Below the pieces are notes generated by a model. It was given only the letters and a program-made list of their open reading frames with translations. It searched no databases and was not told where the DNA came from. Shown piece by piece: positions 1 through 9,583 of a DNA stretch of 64,000 bases. Position 1 is the stretch's first letter; each line of letters starts with the position of its first letter. Source of the DNA: Leptospira ainlahdjerensis (lineage in GTDB: Bacteria > Spirochaetota > Leptospiria > Leptospirales > Leptospiraceae); the NCBI RefSeq assembly GCF_016919175.1, contig NZ_JAFFPU010000042.1:1-64000 (forward strand), written 5' to 3'. Position numbers and translations under genes: made by a program.

Positions 1-4
1 CTTC

Positions 5-84
5 AAAGGATCAAAGGATCAAAGGATCAAAGGATCAAAGGATCAAAGGATCAAAGGATCAAAGGATCAAAGGATCAAAGGATC
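5..84. repeat. 8-bp tandem repeat (VNTR-like), 10 copies
   Basis: The octamer AAAGGATC is repeated ten times without interruption, followed by a degenerate partial unit. It lies about 80 bp upstream of the DCC-family gene starting at 168. The unit is not a multiple of three and no reading frame of note crosses it, so it is probably intergenic. Perfect short-unit arrays like this tend to vary in copy number between strains. The array starts at the window edge, so its left context is only the four bases CTTC. Confidence 0.95.
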
Positions 85-167
85 AAAAGGGTATCATTTT
101 CCGAAGAAGAAGCGCTTTGATTCTTCCATTGACAACGAAAAGCGAGTAACAAAGAGTCTAAACAAGG

Positions 168-593
168 ATGGATTCTATTTTCGAGAAACGGGAAACTTCG
201 ATCGTCTTTTTTGACGGAGTATGCAATCTCTGTAACGGAACCGTTCTATTCTTCTTGGATCATAACCCCGGAAAAAATCTTCGATTTGCGAGCCTTCAAT
301 CAAAAGGCGCGGAACGGATTCTTGGAAAAAAAGTTCTTCCGAAGGATTCTCCATCCTCCGTTCTTTTTTTGGAGAAGGGGGTTCTTTACGAAAAATCGAC
401 TGCGGTTCTGAAGATCGCAACTCATCTTTCCTTTCCCTGGAACCTGGCACAGATCTTTCGATGGATTCCCGCCTCTTTACGGGACTTCGTCTATGATTGG
501 ATCGCAAAAAATCGATACCGGTGGTTTGGAAAGAGCGAAGCTTGTAGAATCCCGAGTCCGGAATACAAATCCCGCTTTTTAGAATCCGAATAA
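168..593 (+). CDS. DCC-family (DUF393) thiol-disulfide oxidoreductase-like protein
   Basis: A 141-residue protein with the DUF393 signature near the N-terminus: [11 protein letters not shown] at about residues 14-24, carrying the Asp-Gly-x-Cys-x-x-Cys motif that names the DCC family. The rest fits the family in length and in its aromatic C-terminal half. Members are small thioredoxin-like proteins of largely unknown substrate, and no signal peptide is seen, so it is probably cytoplasmic. The ATG start is directly preceded by AAGG, which is close for a ribosome site, so the start is only moderately certain. A second, shorter member of the family lies at 46613-46957. Confidence 0.85.
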   Translation: MDSIFEKRETSIVFFDGVCNLCNGTVLFFLDHNPGKNLRFASLQSKGAERILGKKVLPKDSPSSVLFLEKGVLYEKSTAVLKIATHLSFPWNLAQIFRWIPASLRDFVYDWIAKNRYRWFGKSEACRIPSPEYKSRFLESE

Positions 594-1011
594 CAGAACG
601 ATTGTCTCGTTTTTTTTGCAACGCATCAATTCTCAAATAAGAATGAAGTGTTTACCGGTTTCCTTTTTCCTTCGAGCGAAGTCCCCTCAAGAATTTTTGG
701 ACTGCACAGAAAAACCTTTAAAAAAGTAGGAACTCCTTCTTTCCCAAATAAGAATCCAATCTCAATAACGGAGGCTAAAAGTCTAAAAATGGGAAAAATA
801 GTCTAAAATTTAAACTATGCTTTCAAAAAATTCTAAAATCTATAAAGAATCTTCCTTTATCGTTCATTCTTGCTTTGGGAATCGAGCCGAAAAATTCTTG
901 AATGGAATCCCCAATGGAGAAGACTGACTTTAGAAGTTGTTTTCCGTTGCCGACCTTTGGAATAGGCCCGGACTCCGCGGCTTTTTGGCGACATATTTTG
1001 GAATTTACAAT
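594..1011. other. Intergenic region with one solo GTAGGAACTCC motif
   Basis: This 418-bp gap holds no supported gene. It contains one copy of the dispersed motif GTAGGAACTCC at 726-736 and an AT-rich stretch (about 770-870) with several repeats of TCTAAAA. The promoter of the peptidase/HAD/rsmI operon presumably lies in the AT-rich part, but I cannot place its boxes with confidence. Confidence 0.6.
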
Positions 1012-1800
1012 ATGAAAAGAAAAACTGGCTACATACTGGCGGGATTGCTTGTTCTTGGGCTACTGTTCAGCATCAAATCCTTCGCCAATACAAATTTAGA
1101 AGAAATCAAGTTGGACAATCAGTATCTTCAGACCTACAGAGGCACGGAAGGAATCTGGATTGTCCCCAATCGTGTGAAAGAATCCGTAAGCGACCTGGTC
1201 CACAACTTTGGAACCACAGAGCACGAGATCAAACGGGTCAACGGAATCCCGGACAACGAAAGAATTCCCGTCAACGAACCCGTATTCTTCCCTTATAACG
1301 AAAATTATACAAGAAGTCTCCTTCTCGAGGACAAAGGAAGAGAAATTCTCCGTACCGATCAGAGAGAATTTATCTGGCCGATCAGTTTCAAACATTCTTT
1401 CGTAACTTCTCGTCTGGGAAGAAGATGGAACGCGATGCATTCCGGAGTGGATATCGCCTGTCCTACCGGATCGATCGTCATCGCGGCGGCGGACGGAGTG
1501 GTTCTGGAATCCAAAAAGGACGGGGGATATGGAAATAAAATTCTTCTTTCCCATCCCGGAATCAATCAGATCAACACTCTCTACGCTCACAATTCTCTTC
1601 TTTATGTAAAAGAAGGGGATAAGGTCAAAAAAGGGCAGATCATTGCTCTTTCCGGAAACACGGGACATACAACCGGGCCTCACCTTCACTTCGAAGTCCG
1701 CTATCAAAACGTAGTTTTAAATCCGGAACACTACCTTCCGGTCTTTCAATCATCTTCCGAGGGTCGTGTGGCGATCGCGCGGGAGACCATCGAACCTTAA
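1012..1800 (+). CDS. M23-family peptidase with LysM-like domain
   Basis: A 262-residue exported murein endopeptidase-like protein. The ATG at 1012 was chosen over an in-frame TTG at 937 because it places a clear signal peptide ([19 protein letters not shown]) at the N-terminus. Residues about 40-95 look like a LysM domain ([20 protein letters not shown]). The C-terminal half is a peptidase M23 domain with the zinc-binding HSGVDIA and HLHFEVRY motifs and the usual [13 protein letters not shown] stretch, so the metal ligands appear intact. It probably cleaves peptidoglycan cross-links in the periplasm. The next gene begins one base after its stop, so it heads a three-gene operon. Confidence 0.9.
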   Translation: MKRKTGYILAGLLVLGLLFSIKSFANTNLEEIKLDNQYLQTYRGTEGIWIVPNRVKESVSDLVHNFGTTEHEIKRVNGIPDNERIPVNEPVFFPYNENYTRSLLLEDKGREILRTDQREFIWPISFKHSFVTSRLGRRWNAMHSGVDIACPTGSIVIAAADGVVLESKKDGGYGNKILLSHPGINQINTLYAHNSLLYVKEGDKVKKGQIIALSGNTGHTTGPHLHFEVRYQNVVLNPEHYLPVFQSSSEGRVAIARETIEP

Positions 1801-1801
1801 A

Positions 1802-2614
1802 GTGTTCATTCGCCGGGATTTTTGGAATCCGGAGCTCTTCGAAACCCTTTCCCGGCTTTCTCCCGGGAAAGCTGCATTCGATTTTGATAATACTCTTGTA
1901 AGAAACGATTTTGGGGAAGCCGTGATGGAGCTTTTTCTTTCGCAAGGAGTTCCGGCGTATCAAAAAGACATCGCTTCTTTTTTTTCGGAGAAGAATCGGG
2001 AACGAATTCTCTCTTCAAGATTCAAAGATCCTCTCTTGTTCCGTTCCCTCGTTTTAGAGGAATACGAATCGATCCAAAGAGAATCGGGTTTGGAAGCTTC
2101 TTATCGCTGGAGCTCCTGGATCTTTTCCGGACATTCTCCCGAGGAATTAAAGACGATTTCCAGGTCGGTCTGGAACGAGCACTCTGCGGATTCCGATTCA
2201 CTTTCCGTAAAGATCTACGAACCGATGAAAGAATTGGTACATCACTTACAGTCTTCCGGTTGGGACGTTTGGATCGTGACCGCTTCTCCTCAAGAAATCA
2301 TCCAATCCGTTTCGACCCTTTTTGGAATTCCGGAAGAGAAGGTTTTAGGAATGCAACTTTCTCTTGAGGATGGAATTCATTCTTCTGAAATTTTAGAACC
2401 GTTTACCTATGGAAAGGGGAAAGTGAAACGTTTTCAAAACGCGGTCGGTGCGTTGCCCGATCTCGCCTTCGGAGATTCGGTAAACGACTTTCCTCTTTTG
2501 GAATCCGCAAAGCTCGGAGTTTTTTTGGATCGAGAAAAAGGAACCGTCCCTCCGCAGGGAACGAGGATCCAAAGTCTTCGAGGATGGAACGTTCTCGAAG
2601 GAGTTTTGATCTGA
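1802..2614 (+). CDS. HAD-superfamily hydrolase (phosphoserine phosphatase-like, IB type)
   Basis: About 270 residues. HAD motif I is [11 protein letters not shown] near the N-terminus, motif II is in WIVTASPQE, and motif IV is [12 protein letters not shown], so the nucleophile Asp, the acid Asp and the Mg ligands are present. A long helical cap sits between motifs I and II, as in IB-type phosphatases related to SerB. The substrate cannot be read from the sequence. The likely start is GTG at 1802, just after the peptidase stop; an upstream in-frame GTG at 1766 would overlap the peptidase gene by 35 bp. rsmI follows after 3 bp, so the gene is in the same operon. Confidence 0.82.
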   Translation: MFIRRDFWNPELFETLSRLSPGKAAFDFDNTLVRNDFGEAVMELFLSQGVPAYQKDIASFFSEKNRERILSSRFKDPLLFRSLVLEEYESIQRESGLEASYRWSSWIFSGHSPEELKTISRSVWNEHSADSDSLSVKIYEPMKELVHHLQSSGWDVWIVTASPQEIIQSVSTLFGIPEEKVLGMQLSLEDGIHSSEILEPFTYGKGKVKRFQNAVGALPDLAFGDSVNDFPLLESAKLGVFLDREKGTVPPQGTRIQSLRGWNVLEGVLI

Positions 2615-2617
2615 AGT

Positions 2618-3385
2618 ATGAATTCGAACCCGAAGGGAGTTTTGATCCTTGTCTCTGTATCGCTTGGAAATCCGGGCGACCTTACTCAGAGAGCAAAAAA
2701 AATATTAGAACATTCTGATATACTCATAGGGGAAGAATCTAGAACGACTTCCACTCTTCTCAAATCGCTTTCCATCGAAAAGGAATTCTTTCTCTGCAAT
2801 GAACATTCGACTCCCGAAGACATTCGCTTTTTGGGAGAAAAGGTGATCGGCGCCGATTGTACCGCCCTGATTTCGGACGCTGGAACTCCGGGGATCGAAG
2901 ACCCGGGTAGGGAACTCGTCCAAGAAGTTTTGAGAAAAGGAGGAACTGTCCAGAGCGCGCCCGGTGCCATCGCTTTTGGGGCGGCTCTTAGCATTTCCGG
3001 ATTCAAAATTTCTCCGTTTACATTCTGCGGTTTTCTTTCCAGAGAATCTCCGGATCGTAGAAAGGAATTGGATCGTTTTTTAAAACCGGGTCATACGATC
3101 GTGTTTTACGAAACACCTTATCGTTATAAGGCGGTTCTTCACGACTTAGATTTCGTTTTAAAAGAATCCGGCGAGGAAAGACAGATTTTTCTTTGTTTGG
3201 ATCTTACCTTAGAATCCGAATTTCAATTTCGTGGAAAACTTTCCGAACTTCTGAAAATTCTGGATTCGCTTCCGAAAGGAAATCCTGTGATCGTCGTTTC
3301 TCAGAGAAAGGGAGGATCGGTTTTTAGGAAGGATCCAAAAACGTTTCCCAAAAAGAAAACGCAAAAACCGAAAAATAAAAGATAG
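2618..3385 (+). CDS. rsmI: 16S rRNA 2'-O-methyltransferase RsmI
   Basis: A 255-residue tetrapyrrole-methylase-fold enzyme that by family methylates the ribose of C1402 in 16S rRNA using SAM. Family hallmarks are the N-terminal [12 protein letters not shown] stretch, the [14 protein letters not shown] segment (usually EDTRxTxxLL) and [18 protein letters not shown], which is close to the RsmI consensus. The C-terminus is a lysine-rich tail that may contact RNA. It is the last gene of the operon beginning with the M23 peptidase, with 3 bp between it and the HAD gene. Confidence 0.92.
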   Translation: MNSNPKGVLILVSVSLGNPGDLTQRAKKILEHSDILIGEESRTTSTLLKSLSIEKEFFLCNEHSTPEDIRFLGEKVIGADCTALISDAGTPGIEDPGRELVQEVLRKGGTVQSAPGAIAFGAALSISGFKISPFTFCGFLSRESPDRRKELDRFLKPGHTIVFYETPYRYKAVLHDLDFVLKESGEERQIFLCLDLTLESEFQFRGKLSELLKILDSLPKGNPVIVVSQRKGGSVFRKDPKTFPKKKTQKPKNKR

Positions 3386-3457
3386 TTTTTTTATCCAAGA
3401 TAATACTAAGGCTGAAATCGAAACGTATCTAAAAAAGTAAATTCTAAATTGAGAATA

Positions 3458-4477
3458 TTAAATATCCGGCATGTCAATAGTTTTTAAGAATCGGGCTCTG
3501 TTTTGAAATATGGATTCCTCGATCGGGAATGTAGAAATTTCGGAAACTTTTTGACACCGAGGATTTTTTTCGGAAGAAAATGTTGTGCGCTCTTGTGTTC
3601 GAAAGGTCGGAAAAAATCCGATTTCCCTTTTAGCATTCTTATTTTTTGGGGTAAACAAGGCGAAAATTTTCACATTCGAGTTTTTTAATACGTTGATTCT
3701 AAAAACACCGGAAGGTTCCACTACGCCGTAGCTCGTTCCGAAATAATCGATTCCAACTCCTTGGATCAAAAATTCTTCCGGATTTTTTGCGAGGATTTTT
3801 CCAGTTACGCAGGTGAATTCCGGTTTTGGTTTGTCGAAGTTCCACCAGCCTGAGGAATCGATTTTGGAATAGATTTGAAAAGGAATCCAATCCGATCCTT
3901 CGATTTCGGATATCGCGGAGCTTTCCTGTTTTTGGGAAATCAAATCCCAGTTTCCCTTTGTATAACGATATACATTCGAACCGTTTGGATCCGTGAGAGG
4001 AAGTAATTCCACCTTCAGATTTTTTTTGGGTTCGATTCGTTTTCCATCTTCGTTAAAAAAAGAAACATAAAACATTCCCGTAGATTCCAGAAGAAGAGCG
4101 GGAGAACGGTTCGAGCCGATCTGTGTGGGAATTCCGGCAAAGAGAAAATCGGCGTGTTTGTTTAAGGTTATGATTCTAACTTCCACTTGTTCCGTTTTTG
4201 AAAAAGAACGCGGAGGAATCGTCAGTCTTAGGCTTCCGATATCCATTACGGATTCTAAATCCGTAGAAAAAAAATCTACAAAAGGTTTTAAAATCGAAAA
4301 GCCGAAGGGTGTCTGATTCGTAGATGATTTTCCGATTTCCCACCGAGTTTCCTGACTCTGAATGATCTTCATCCTTTCTTCGGGACTCAATGTCGGATCG
4401 CTCGGATCCGTTTCCGCCATTACGGGTTTTAGAAGAAAAAAAATAAGAATCGAAGGAATAGTCAAAAAACGTTTCAT
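3458..4477 (-). CDS. Hypothetical exported protein
   Basis: A 339-residue protein with a signal peptide (MKRFLTIPSILIFFLLKPVMA) that fixes the start at 4477 rather than at the upstream in-frame start at 4624. The mature part is beta-rich, with short stretches such as LRLTIPPRSF, TGMFYVSFFNEDGKRIEP and GWWNFDKPKPEFTC. This resembles cell-surface proteins with ZU5- or Ig-like domains, but no catalytic motif is visible. It probably sits in the periplasm or at the outer surface. It stands alone, convergent with rsmI, and its function is unknown. Confidence 0.75.
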   Translation of the reverse strand: MKRFLTIPSILIFFLLKPVMAETDPSDPTLSPEERMKIIQSQETRWEIGKSSTNQTPFGFSILKPFVDFFSTDLESVMDIGSLRLTIPPRSFSKTEQVEVRIITLNKHADFLFAGIPTQIGSNRSPALLLESTGMFYVSFFNEDGKRIEPKKNLKVELLPLTDPNGSNVYRYTKGNWDLISQKQESSAISEIEGSDWIPFQIYSKIDSSGWWNFDKPKPEFTCVTGKILAKNPEEFLIQGVGIDYFGTSYGVVEPSGVFRINVLKNSNVKIFALFTPKNKNAKREIGFFPTFRTQERTTFSSEKNPRCQKVSEISTFPIEESIFQNRARFLKTIDMPDI

Positions 4478-4660
4478 AGGATGATTGTCGATTTTAAAAC
4501 GGCAAACTTGAGGGAGAAAGGGGATTTTTGTGGACGCTTTGGTTTGTATATCTATAATTTTTTTCGAACATTTTGTTCGTAGATTGCGCGGACCCTTTTG
4601 ATCCGAAGTCAGGGCCCTTGTCAAAGGGTCAGATTTGTTTTTACTTTCAAATCTTGAATA

Positions 4661-5506
4661 TTAGAATTTCTTTAAGTATTCTGGCATTTCCGGCAAAACG
4701 GTTTCCGTCCAAACCCAGTCTCCGACGAGCGAAACGATCGGAGCCGTTTCGCCGTTCAAGATGGCGACTAACGCTTTTTTAAGATCGTCTTGTGAAGTCA
4801 GCCGGAACGGAACGTCCGGAAACTTGGAAGAAAAAGACGATTGTTCCTGTTTGGCGACGTATTGAAGAAAAAAGTCGGGAAAACTCATTCCCGATTCTTT
4901 TTGCTGTTTGAGAAGTTCTTGCAGATCCTTGTCCAGCGATTTTTTCCCCATTCTCTGAAGGATGATCGTAATTCCTCGAACGCTCTGGCTAAAAAACGAA
5001 CCCGCGCGGATAATCTTTCGGCGAGACGGTTTTTGAATCGCCCATTCTTCCATCTTTCTTTTGACAAATGCAAGAGAACCATAAAAGGGTTGAAGATGAG
5101 GTCTGTAATAATAAGCGGAGTAACCTACGCTCAGATCCGGTTTTAATTTTTCTTCGATCGCGATCATCGGATCCAAACAAAATTTCGCGGCTTCCTTGAT
5201 ATCGTTTTCGGGAGTTTCGGAAACCGGATAACCCAGGTTCCCTCTTGCGGGAGTGTATACAAAAAGGTCGATCTTCTCGATTCCATTCTTCTTCAAACCT
5301 TCGTACAAAAGTTCGAGGGACGATTTTGGATCTTCCAAGTTGATCTTTGTGATCGTGAGATCCGCTTCGGGAAGAGAAGAGTCCTTACTCGTTGTGGCGA
5401 TAACTTTCCAGTTCTCGTTTTTTGTCTTTGCGAATTCTCGGACTGCTTCCACAGCGCTTTGTCCGGCCACTCCGCTCGTTCCGATGATGAGTGCATTTTT
5501 TGACAT
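4661..5506 (-). CDS. SDR-family NAD(P)-binding protein
   Basis: A 281-residue protein starting with a Rossmann nucleotide-binding motif (ALIIGTSGVAGQSAVEA), consistent with a short-chain dehydrogenase/reductase. The classical Tyr-x-x-x-Lys catalytic pair is not clear: the region GYSAYYYRPHLQPFYGS has several tyrosines, but the lysine spacing is atypical, so catalysis is uncertain. No transmembrane segment is seen. GGAG stands 7 bp before the ATG and supports the start. The RluA-type gene lies 51 bp upstream on the same strand, so the two may be cotranscribed. The substrate is unknown. Confidence 0.75.
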   Translation of the reverse strand: MSKNALIIGTSGVAGQSAVEAVREFAKTKNENWKVIATTSKDSSLPEADLTITKINLEDPKSSLELLYEGLKKNGIEKIDLFVYTPARGNLGYPVSETPENDIKEAAKFCLDPMIAIEEKLKPDLSVGYSAYYYRPHLQPFYGSLAFVKRKMEEWAIQKPSRRKIIRAGSFFSQSVRGITIILQRMGKKSLDKDLQELLKQQKESGMSFPDFFLQYVAKQEQSSFSSKFPDVPFRLTSQDDLKKALVAILNGETAPIVSLVGDWVWTETVLPEMPEYLKKF

Positions 5507-5557
5507 GAAAATTCTCCGTTCGCAGGAGATGGTTCTTAAGAAGAGTTCTTTGTCTTT

Positions 5558-6301
5558 CTATTTTAAGGAGAATTCGGAAAAAAGAGAAGGATCGATCGAT
5601 ATTCCTTCTAAAAATTTTTGGAAGTCTTGCGGAGGTGGACAAAGAATTTTTTCTTCGATTCCCTCTTTTTCAAAAAAGGAAACCCCGGTCGCGTGCAAAA
5701 GCGACCGTTTGGCTCGCGGAAAAGGATTGCCATTCGTTTTGGATTTTTGTTTCTGATCGCCTAACAAAGATTTATCGGAAAATCCGTAGACGTGATCTCC
5801 AACGATAGGAAATCCCTTTTCGCTTAGATGAAACCGAATCTGATGTCTTCTTCCGGTTTGAAGTTTTGCGAGAAGGACCGAATAGTTTTCTTTCGAATTC
5901 CGTTTTAGAACGACAAACTCAGTCACGGCCTTGTCTCCTCCGGAAAATACTTTTTTGACCCTTTTGTTTCCGTCCTTGAGATAACAGGTTTCCGTAAAAC
6001 GATCTTCGGGAACGATTCCCGTAGCAATGCAGAGATAAATTTTTACGGACGTTTTTAAAATTTTATCGGCTTCCTTATTTTTTTCAGGATCCTTACAGAA
6101 GAATACGAGACCGCTTGTATCCAGATCGAGTCGATTTACGGTTCTTAAAAAAGGAAGTCCTAATTCTTTTTGAAGGAGATCGGAAAAATTCTCCCTTTTC
6201 GAATCCTTGGTTGCGTGAACAGGAATCCCGGCGGGTTTTTCGGCAAAAAGAAAAGAATCCGATTGGTAGAATATTCTAAAATTGGAATGTTCTTTAGGCA
6301 T
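5558..6301 (-). CDS. RluA-family RNA pseudouridine synthase
   Basis: A 247-residue enzyme converting uridine to pseudouridine in RNA. The catalytic motif is TVNRLDLDTSGLVFF, with Asp in the family HRLDxxTSG position (here NRLDLDTSG). The second family motif LQTGRRHQIRFHL and the third GDHVYG are present. No S4 RNA-binding domain is seen at the N-terminus, which starts directly with the catalytic fold. The target site in rRNA or tRNA cannot be assigned. The first family residue His is replaced by Asn, which is tolerated in some members. Confidence 0.88.
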   Translation of the reverse strand: MPKEHSNFRIFYQSDSFLFAEKPAGIPVHATKDSKRENFSDLLQKELGLPFLRTVNRLDLDTSGLVFFCKDPEKNKEADKILKTSVKIYLCIATGIVPEDRFTETCYLKDGNKRVKKVFSGGDKAVTEFVVLKRNSKENYSVLLAKLQTGRRHQIRFHLSEKGFPIVGDHVYGFSDKSLLGDQKQKSKTNGNPFPRAKRSLLHATGVSFFEKEGIEEKILCPPPQDFQKFLEGISIDPSLFSEFSLK

Positions 6302-6742
6302 TCTTTTGTCTTAGATCCAAAAGCGAACTTCTGAAATTCTTTTCATCCTTAAGAATGGAAAAAAAAGGTCCGTCGTTTTCACGATCGGAACCGTTGTTCC
6401 GATGAGTTCCTTTTTTTCGGAAATCAAAAAAGACAATGGATCCGAAAGTCCTCCGGATCCGGTGTTCGAGTCGGAAGTCATTTCGATTCCACACTTCGGA
6501 TCCCTTTGGAAGTCATCATCAAGTCCGTTTTTGCGTGTTCGGCGAGCCTTATCTGAGTTACTATTTGGGTCGGTTTCTTCCAACCAACCCAAATTTTCGA
6601 AGAGAACAAATTGTACGCGGGGACGATCCAAAGAGAGGAGGTATTCCCGAATTTTTTTTCGCCATAGATTTGTGATCTGCCAAAAAAGAAAACCAGCGCT
6701 TCCCTCCGTCTTTTCTACTTTGAATATGGATTTAGATTTCAT
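6300..6742 (-). pseudogene. Decayed MarR-family transcriptional regulator
   Basis: Read from 6742 downward, frame one gives a MarR N-terminus (GFLFWQITNLWRKKIR, then VQFVLFENLGWLEETDPN). At about 6561 the homology jumps by one base to a frame giving VTQIRLAEHAKTDLMMTSKG, the DNA-recognition helix of the winged helix, which meets a stop at about 6480. Fragments of the wing (FRLEHRI) and of the C-terminal dimerisation helix (LISEKKELIGTTVPIVKTTD) then appear in other frames. At least two or three frameshifts are therefore needed to rebuild the gene. The open frame from 6742 to 6311 is a chance read-through of these shifts and is unlikely to make a working regulator. Confidence 0.85.
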
Positions 6743-7053
6743 AACCTTTTTTTAAATGCCGGTTTCATTCTAAGATGGGAACCGGGATTGTAAAGTGAGA
6801 TTGTGTTTCTCACCAAACCGGTCCGCGTGATGATACCGCCCTCAGCGCTTGCAGTGTTTGATGGGTGTTTGGAAACAAAGGCTTTTTAAGATCCTTTCAG
6901 GAGAATGAATTTTCGCTTCTATCCCTTTTTTTTGTGTTTTGCGCTTTTCTAATTTCAATTCTTGCCATAGAATTCGATTGATTTCGAATTGGATCCGTTC
7001 TTAATTTTTCCGATAAAAAAAATGGGATTGTTGTTATTTTATAAGAGGCGGCT
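6743..7053. other. Intergenic region with CCGGTT/AACCGG inverted repeat
   Basis: A 311-bp gap between the MarR pseudogene and the lipoprotein gene. It has an imperfect inverted repeat at 6759-6785, with arms CCGGTTTCAT and ATGGGAACCGG around TCTAAG, just upstream of the MarR start. This could be the old operator or a promoter-proximal hairpin. No gene or RNA is recognised in the rest. Confidence 0.5.
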
Positions 7054-8238
7054 ATGAAAAATAAAATCAGAGCGTTGTTTCTCATTCTTCTACTTAGTTC
7101 CTGCGCGGAAGCGGAGAAATCTAGTTTTGATAACTCCAATCCTCTGGCGATGCTTGTTCAATTCGGTTGGAGTTTGGGTTTGGTTCCTCCCAAGGGAGCC
7201 GGCGCGCTTGAATTTGTGGCGGTTGGAAGCAATTGTTCTTCTTGGACGAGTGGGGACGGGACCACTTGGAAATACAGCGCGACCCGTTTTCCCGGATGTA
7301 CGAACGGATCCGTCTATAGCGTAGCCTACGGCAACGGAACCTGGGTTGCTGTGGGAACTCTTACGGGAACCACTGGTTGTGGAATCTGGTCCAGCCAAGA
7401 CGGGGAAACCTGGACTCAATCTTCTTGCGGGGCCGGTATGATTACAATCAGCGGCACTCCGACTTCGGTGATCCGAAATCTCTATACAGTCACTTTTGGG
7501 GGAGGACGTTTTTTTGCGGCGGGAGATCATATTGCTGCCCAAACAGGGGTCGGATTTTTTGGACAAATCTCAAACGACGGGAAGAGCTGGCAATTTCTTG
7601 CCATTCCCGACGGATCGACTTACATCGGGACTGATTACTTTTCTTTCAGCACTTATAGCGCGGCTAATTCTGAAATCTACTTCAGCGGCTTTCATAGCGT
7701 AAATTCGGAGTTGGCTCAGTTTTCTCTTCCTTCTTTGACAAACTCTGATGTCTCTATTTCCACTCCTTCTTCGAAAAACGGAGTTTTGGCTCTCAAATCT
7801 GGTAAGGTTTTTGTCTTTGGGGGAAATACGGATGTGAACCCAACCGCAAGTTTTGCAAAAATCGGAAATACGGTTTTGACCGTCGCTTCGAGTGGAACTT
7901 TCAATACGGCGGTACCCGGTTTTATCAATTCGGCCGTAGAAGGTAAGGACAAGATCGTCGTTTTTGGGAATCAGTGCGCCTTGGATTATTACGATCTTAC
8001 CCTTCAAGTTTGGCACCCTGCTGCTTCTCCCAATATGAGTCAGTGTTCCGGTCTGGATTGGATGTCTTCCACATACAATTCCACATTGGATTTGTTCGTC
8101 TCTGGAGGAAGTGTGTCGACGAATATTCCCACTGCGTTTGGATTTTCCAAAACCGGGCTTCCATCGGATTGGACCGTCGTCACACAAGGAGATGCCGGTT
8201 CTCCCGGACCCAGTATATTAGGAATTGCTACTAAATAA
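7054..8238 (+). CDS. Lipoprotein with BNR/Kelch-like repeats
   Basis: A 394-residue putative lipoprotein. The N-terminus MKNKIRALFLILLLSSC ends in a spirochaetal lipobox (LLSSC). The mature protein has repeated motifs of the type W-x-S-x-D-G-x-x-W (CSSWTSGDGTTWKYSAT, IWSSQDGETWTQSS, GQISNDGKSWQFL), typical of sialidase/BNR-like beta-propeller blades, and is rich in Gly, Ser and Thr. It is probably anchored in the outer membrane or at the surface. AGAGG stands 6-7 bp before the ATG. No catalytic residues are seen, so no enzymatic role is proposed. Confidence 0.85.
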   Translation: MKNKIRALFLILLLSSCAEAEKSSFDNSNPLAMLVQFGWSLGLVPPKGAGALEFVAVGSNCSSWTSGDGTTWKYSATRFPGCTNGSVYSVAYGNGTWVAVGTLTGTTGCGIWSSQDGETWTQSSCGAGMITISGTPTSVIRNLYTVTFGGGRFFAAGDHIAAQTGVGFFGQISNDGKSWQFLAIPDGSTYIGTDYFSFSTYSAANSEIYFSGFHSVNSELAQFSLPSLTNSDVSISTPSSKNGVLALKSGKVFVFGGNTDVNPTASFAKIGNTVLTVASSGTFNTAVPGFINSAVEGKDKIVVFGNQCALDYYDLTLQVWHPAASPNMSQCSGLDWMSSTYNSTLDLFVSGGSVSTNIPTAFGFSKTGLPSDWTVVTQGDAGSPGPSILGIATK

Positions 8239-8890
<652 letters not shown>

Positions 8891-9505
8891 ATGAACCCAG
8901 CCACGGAAGAATTGGAAGCAGGGAAGGAACTTCCTTCCAGCGAGCACATCACAGAAGTCGTTAAAGAAAATCTTAAACTCATCCGTCATACAAAGGGGTT
9001 TTCCTTGGATAAACTGGCCTCCCGTTGTGGAGTCAGTCGGGCCATGCTCTCTCAAATCGAACAGGGAAAGAGTGTTCCTACCATATCGGTTCTCTGGAAG
9101 ATCGCAAACGGTCTGAATGTTCCGTTCAGCGAACTTCTGAAAGAAAAAGGAACCGAAGGTGTCATCGTGATGAAGGCCGAAAGCACGAAGGTTTTGTTTT
9201 CCAGTTCCAAAGTTTTTTCCAGCCGGGCGCTTTTTCCGTATAACGGAAATCGAAAGACCGAATTTTATGAACTCATCTTAAAGCCCGGTGGTATCGAGAT
9301 TGCCGAGCCGCATCAATCCGGAACGACTGAAAATATCGTCGTTGTTTCCGGAAAACTCCGTCTTCGTGTCGGGGAAAAAATCGTAGAACTGGAACCGAAG
9401 GATTCCGTCTTTTTTAGGGCCGATATTCCTCACGAGTATTCCAATCCGACGGACCAAGAAACTTTGATGTATCTGGTGATGGATTACAGAGACGAAATCA
9501 ATTGA
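8891..9505 (+). CDS. XRE-family transcriptional regulator with C-terminal cupin
   Basis: A 204-residue regulator. Residues about 20-75 form a helix-turn-helix of the XRE type ([20 protein letters not shown], then [19 protein letters not shown]). The C-terminal half is a cupin-2 domain ([19 protein letters not shown], then [16 protein letters not shown]). Regulators of this build often sense a small metabolite in the cupin and control neighbouring or distant metabolic genes. AAGGAA lies just before the ATG. The gene stands alone, so its targets cannot be read from context. Confidence 0.9.
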   Translation: MNPATEELEAGKELPSSEHITEVVKENLKLIRHTKGFSLDKLASRCGVSRAMLSQIEQGKSVPTISVLWKIANGLNVPFSELLKEKGTEGVIVMKAESTKVLFSSSKVFSSRALFPYNGNRKTEFYELILKPGGIEIAEPHQSGTTENIVVVSGKLRLRVGEKIVELEPKDSVFFRADIPHEYSNPTDQETLMYLVMDYRDEIN

Positions 9506-9583
9506 TTTCGTAAAAAAGATCTTTCCATTCTTTGTCCGCAAAGGAGAATCCTTTGGATAATTCCTTTTAGGACAGACAAAAGA

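Noticed and set aside
7351..7360. Motif copy GTGGGAACTC inside the lipoprotein gene
   Set aside because: It lies in frame in a conserved-looking coding stretch (VAVGTLTG) and is probably coincidence.
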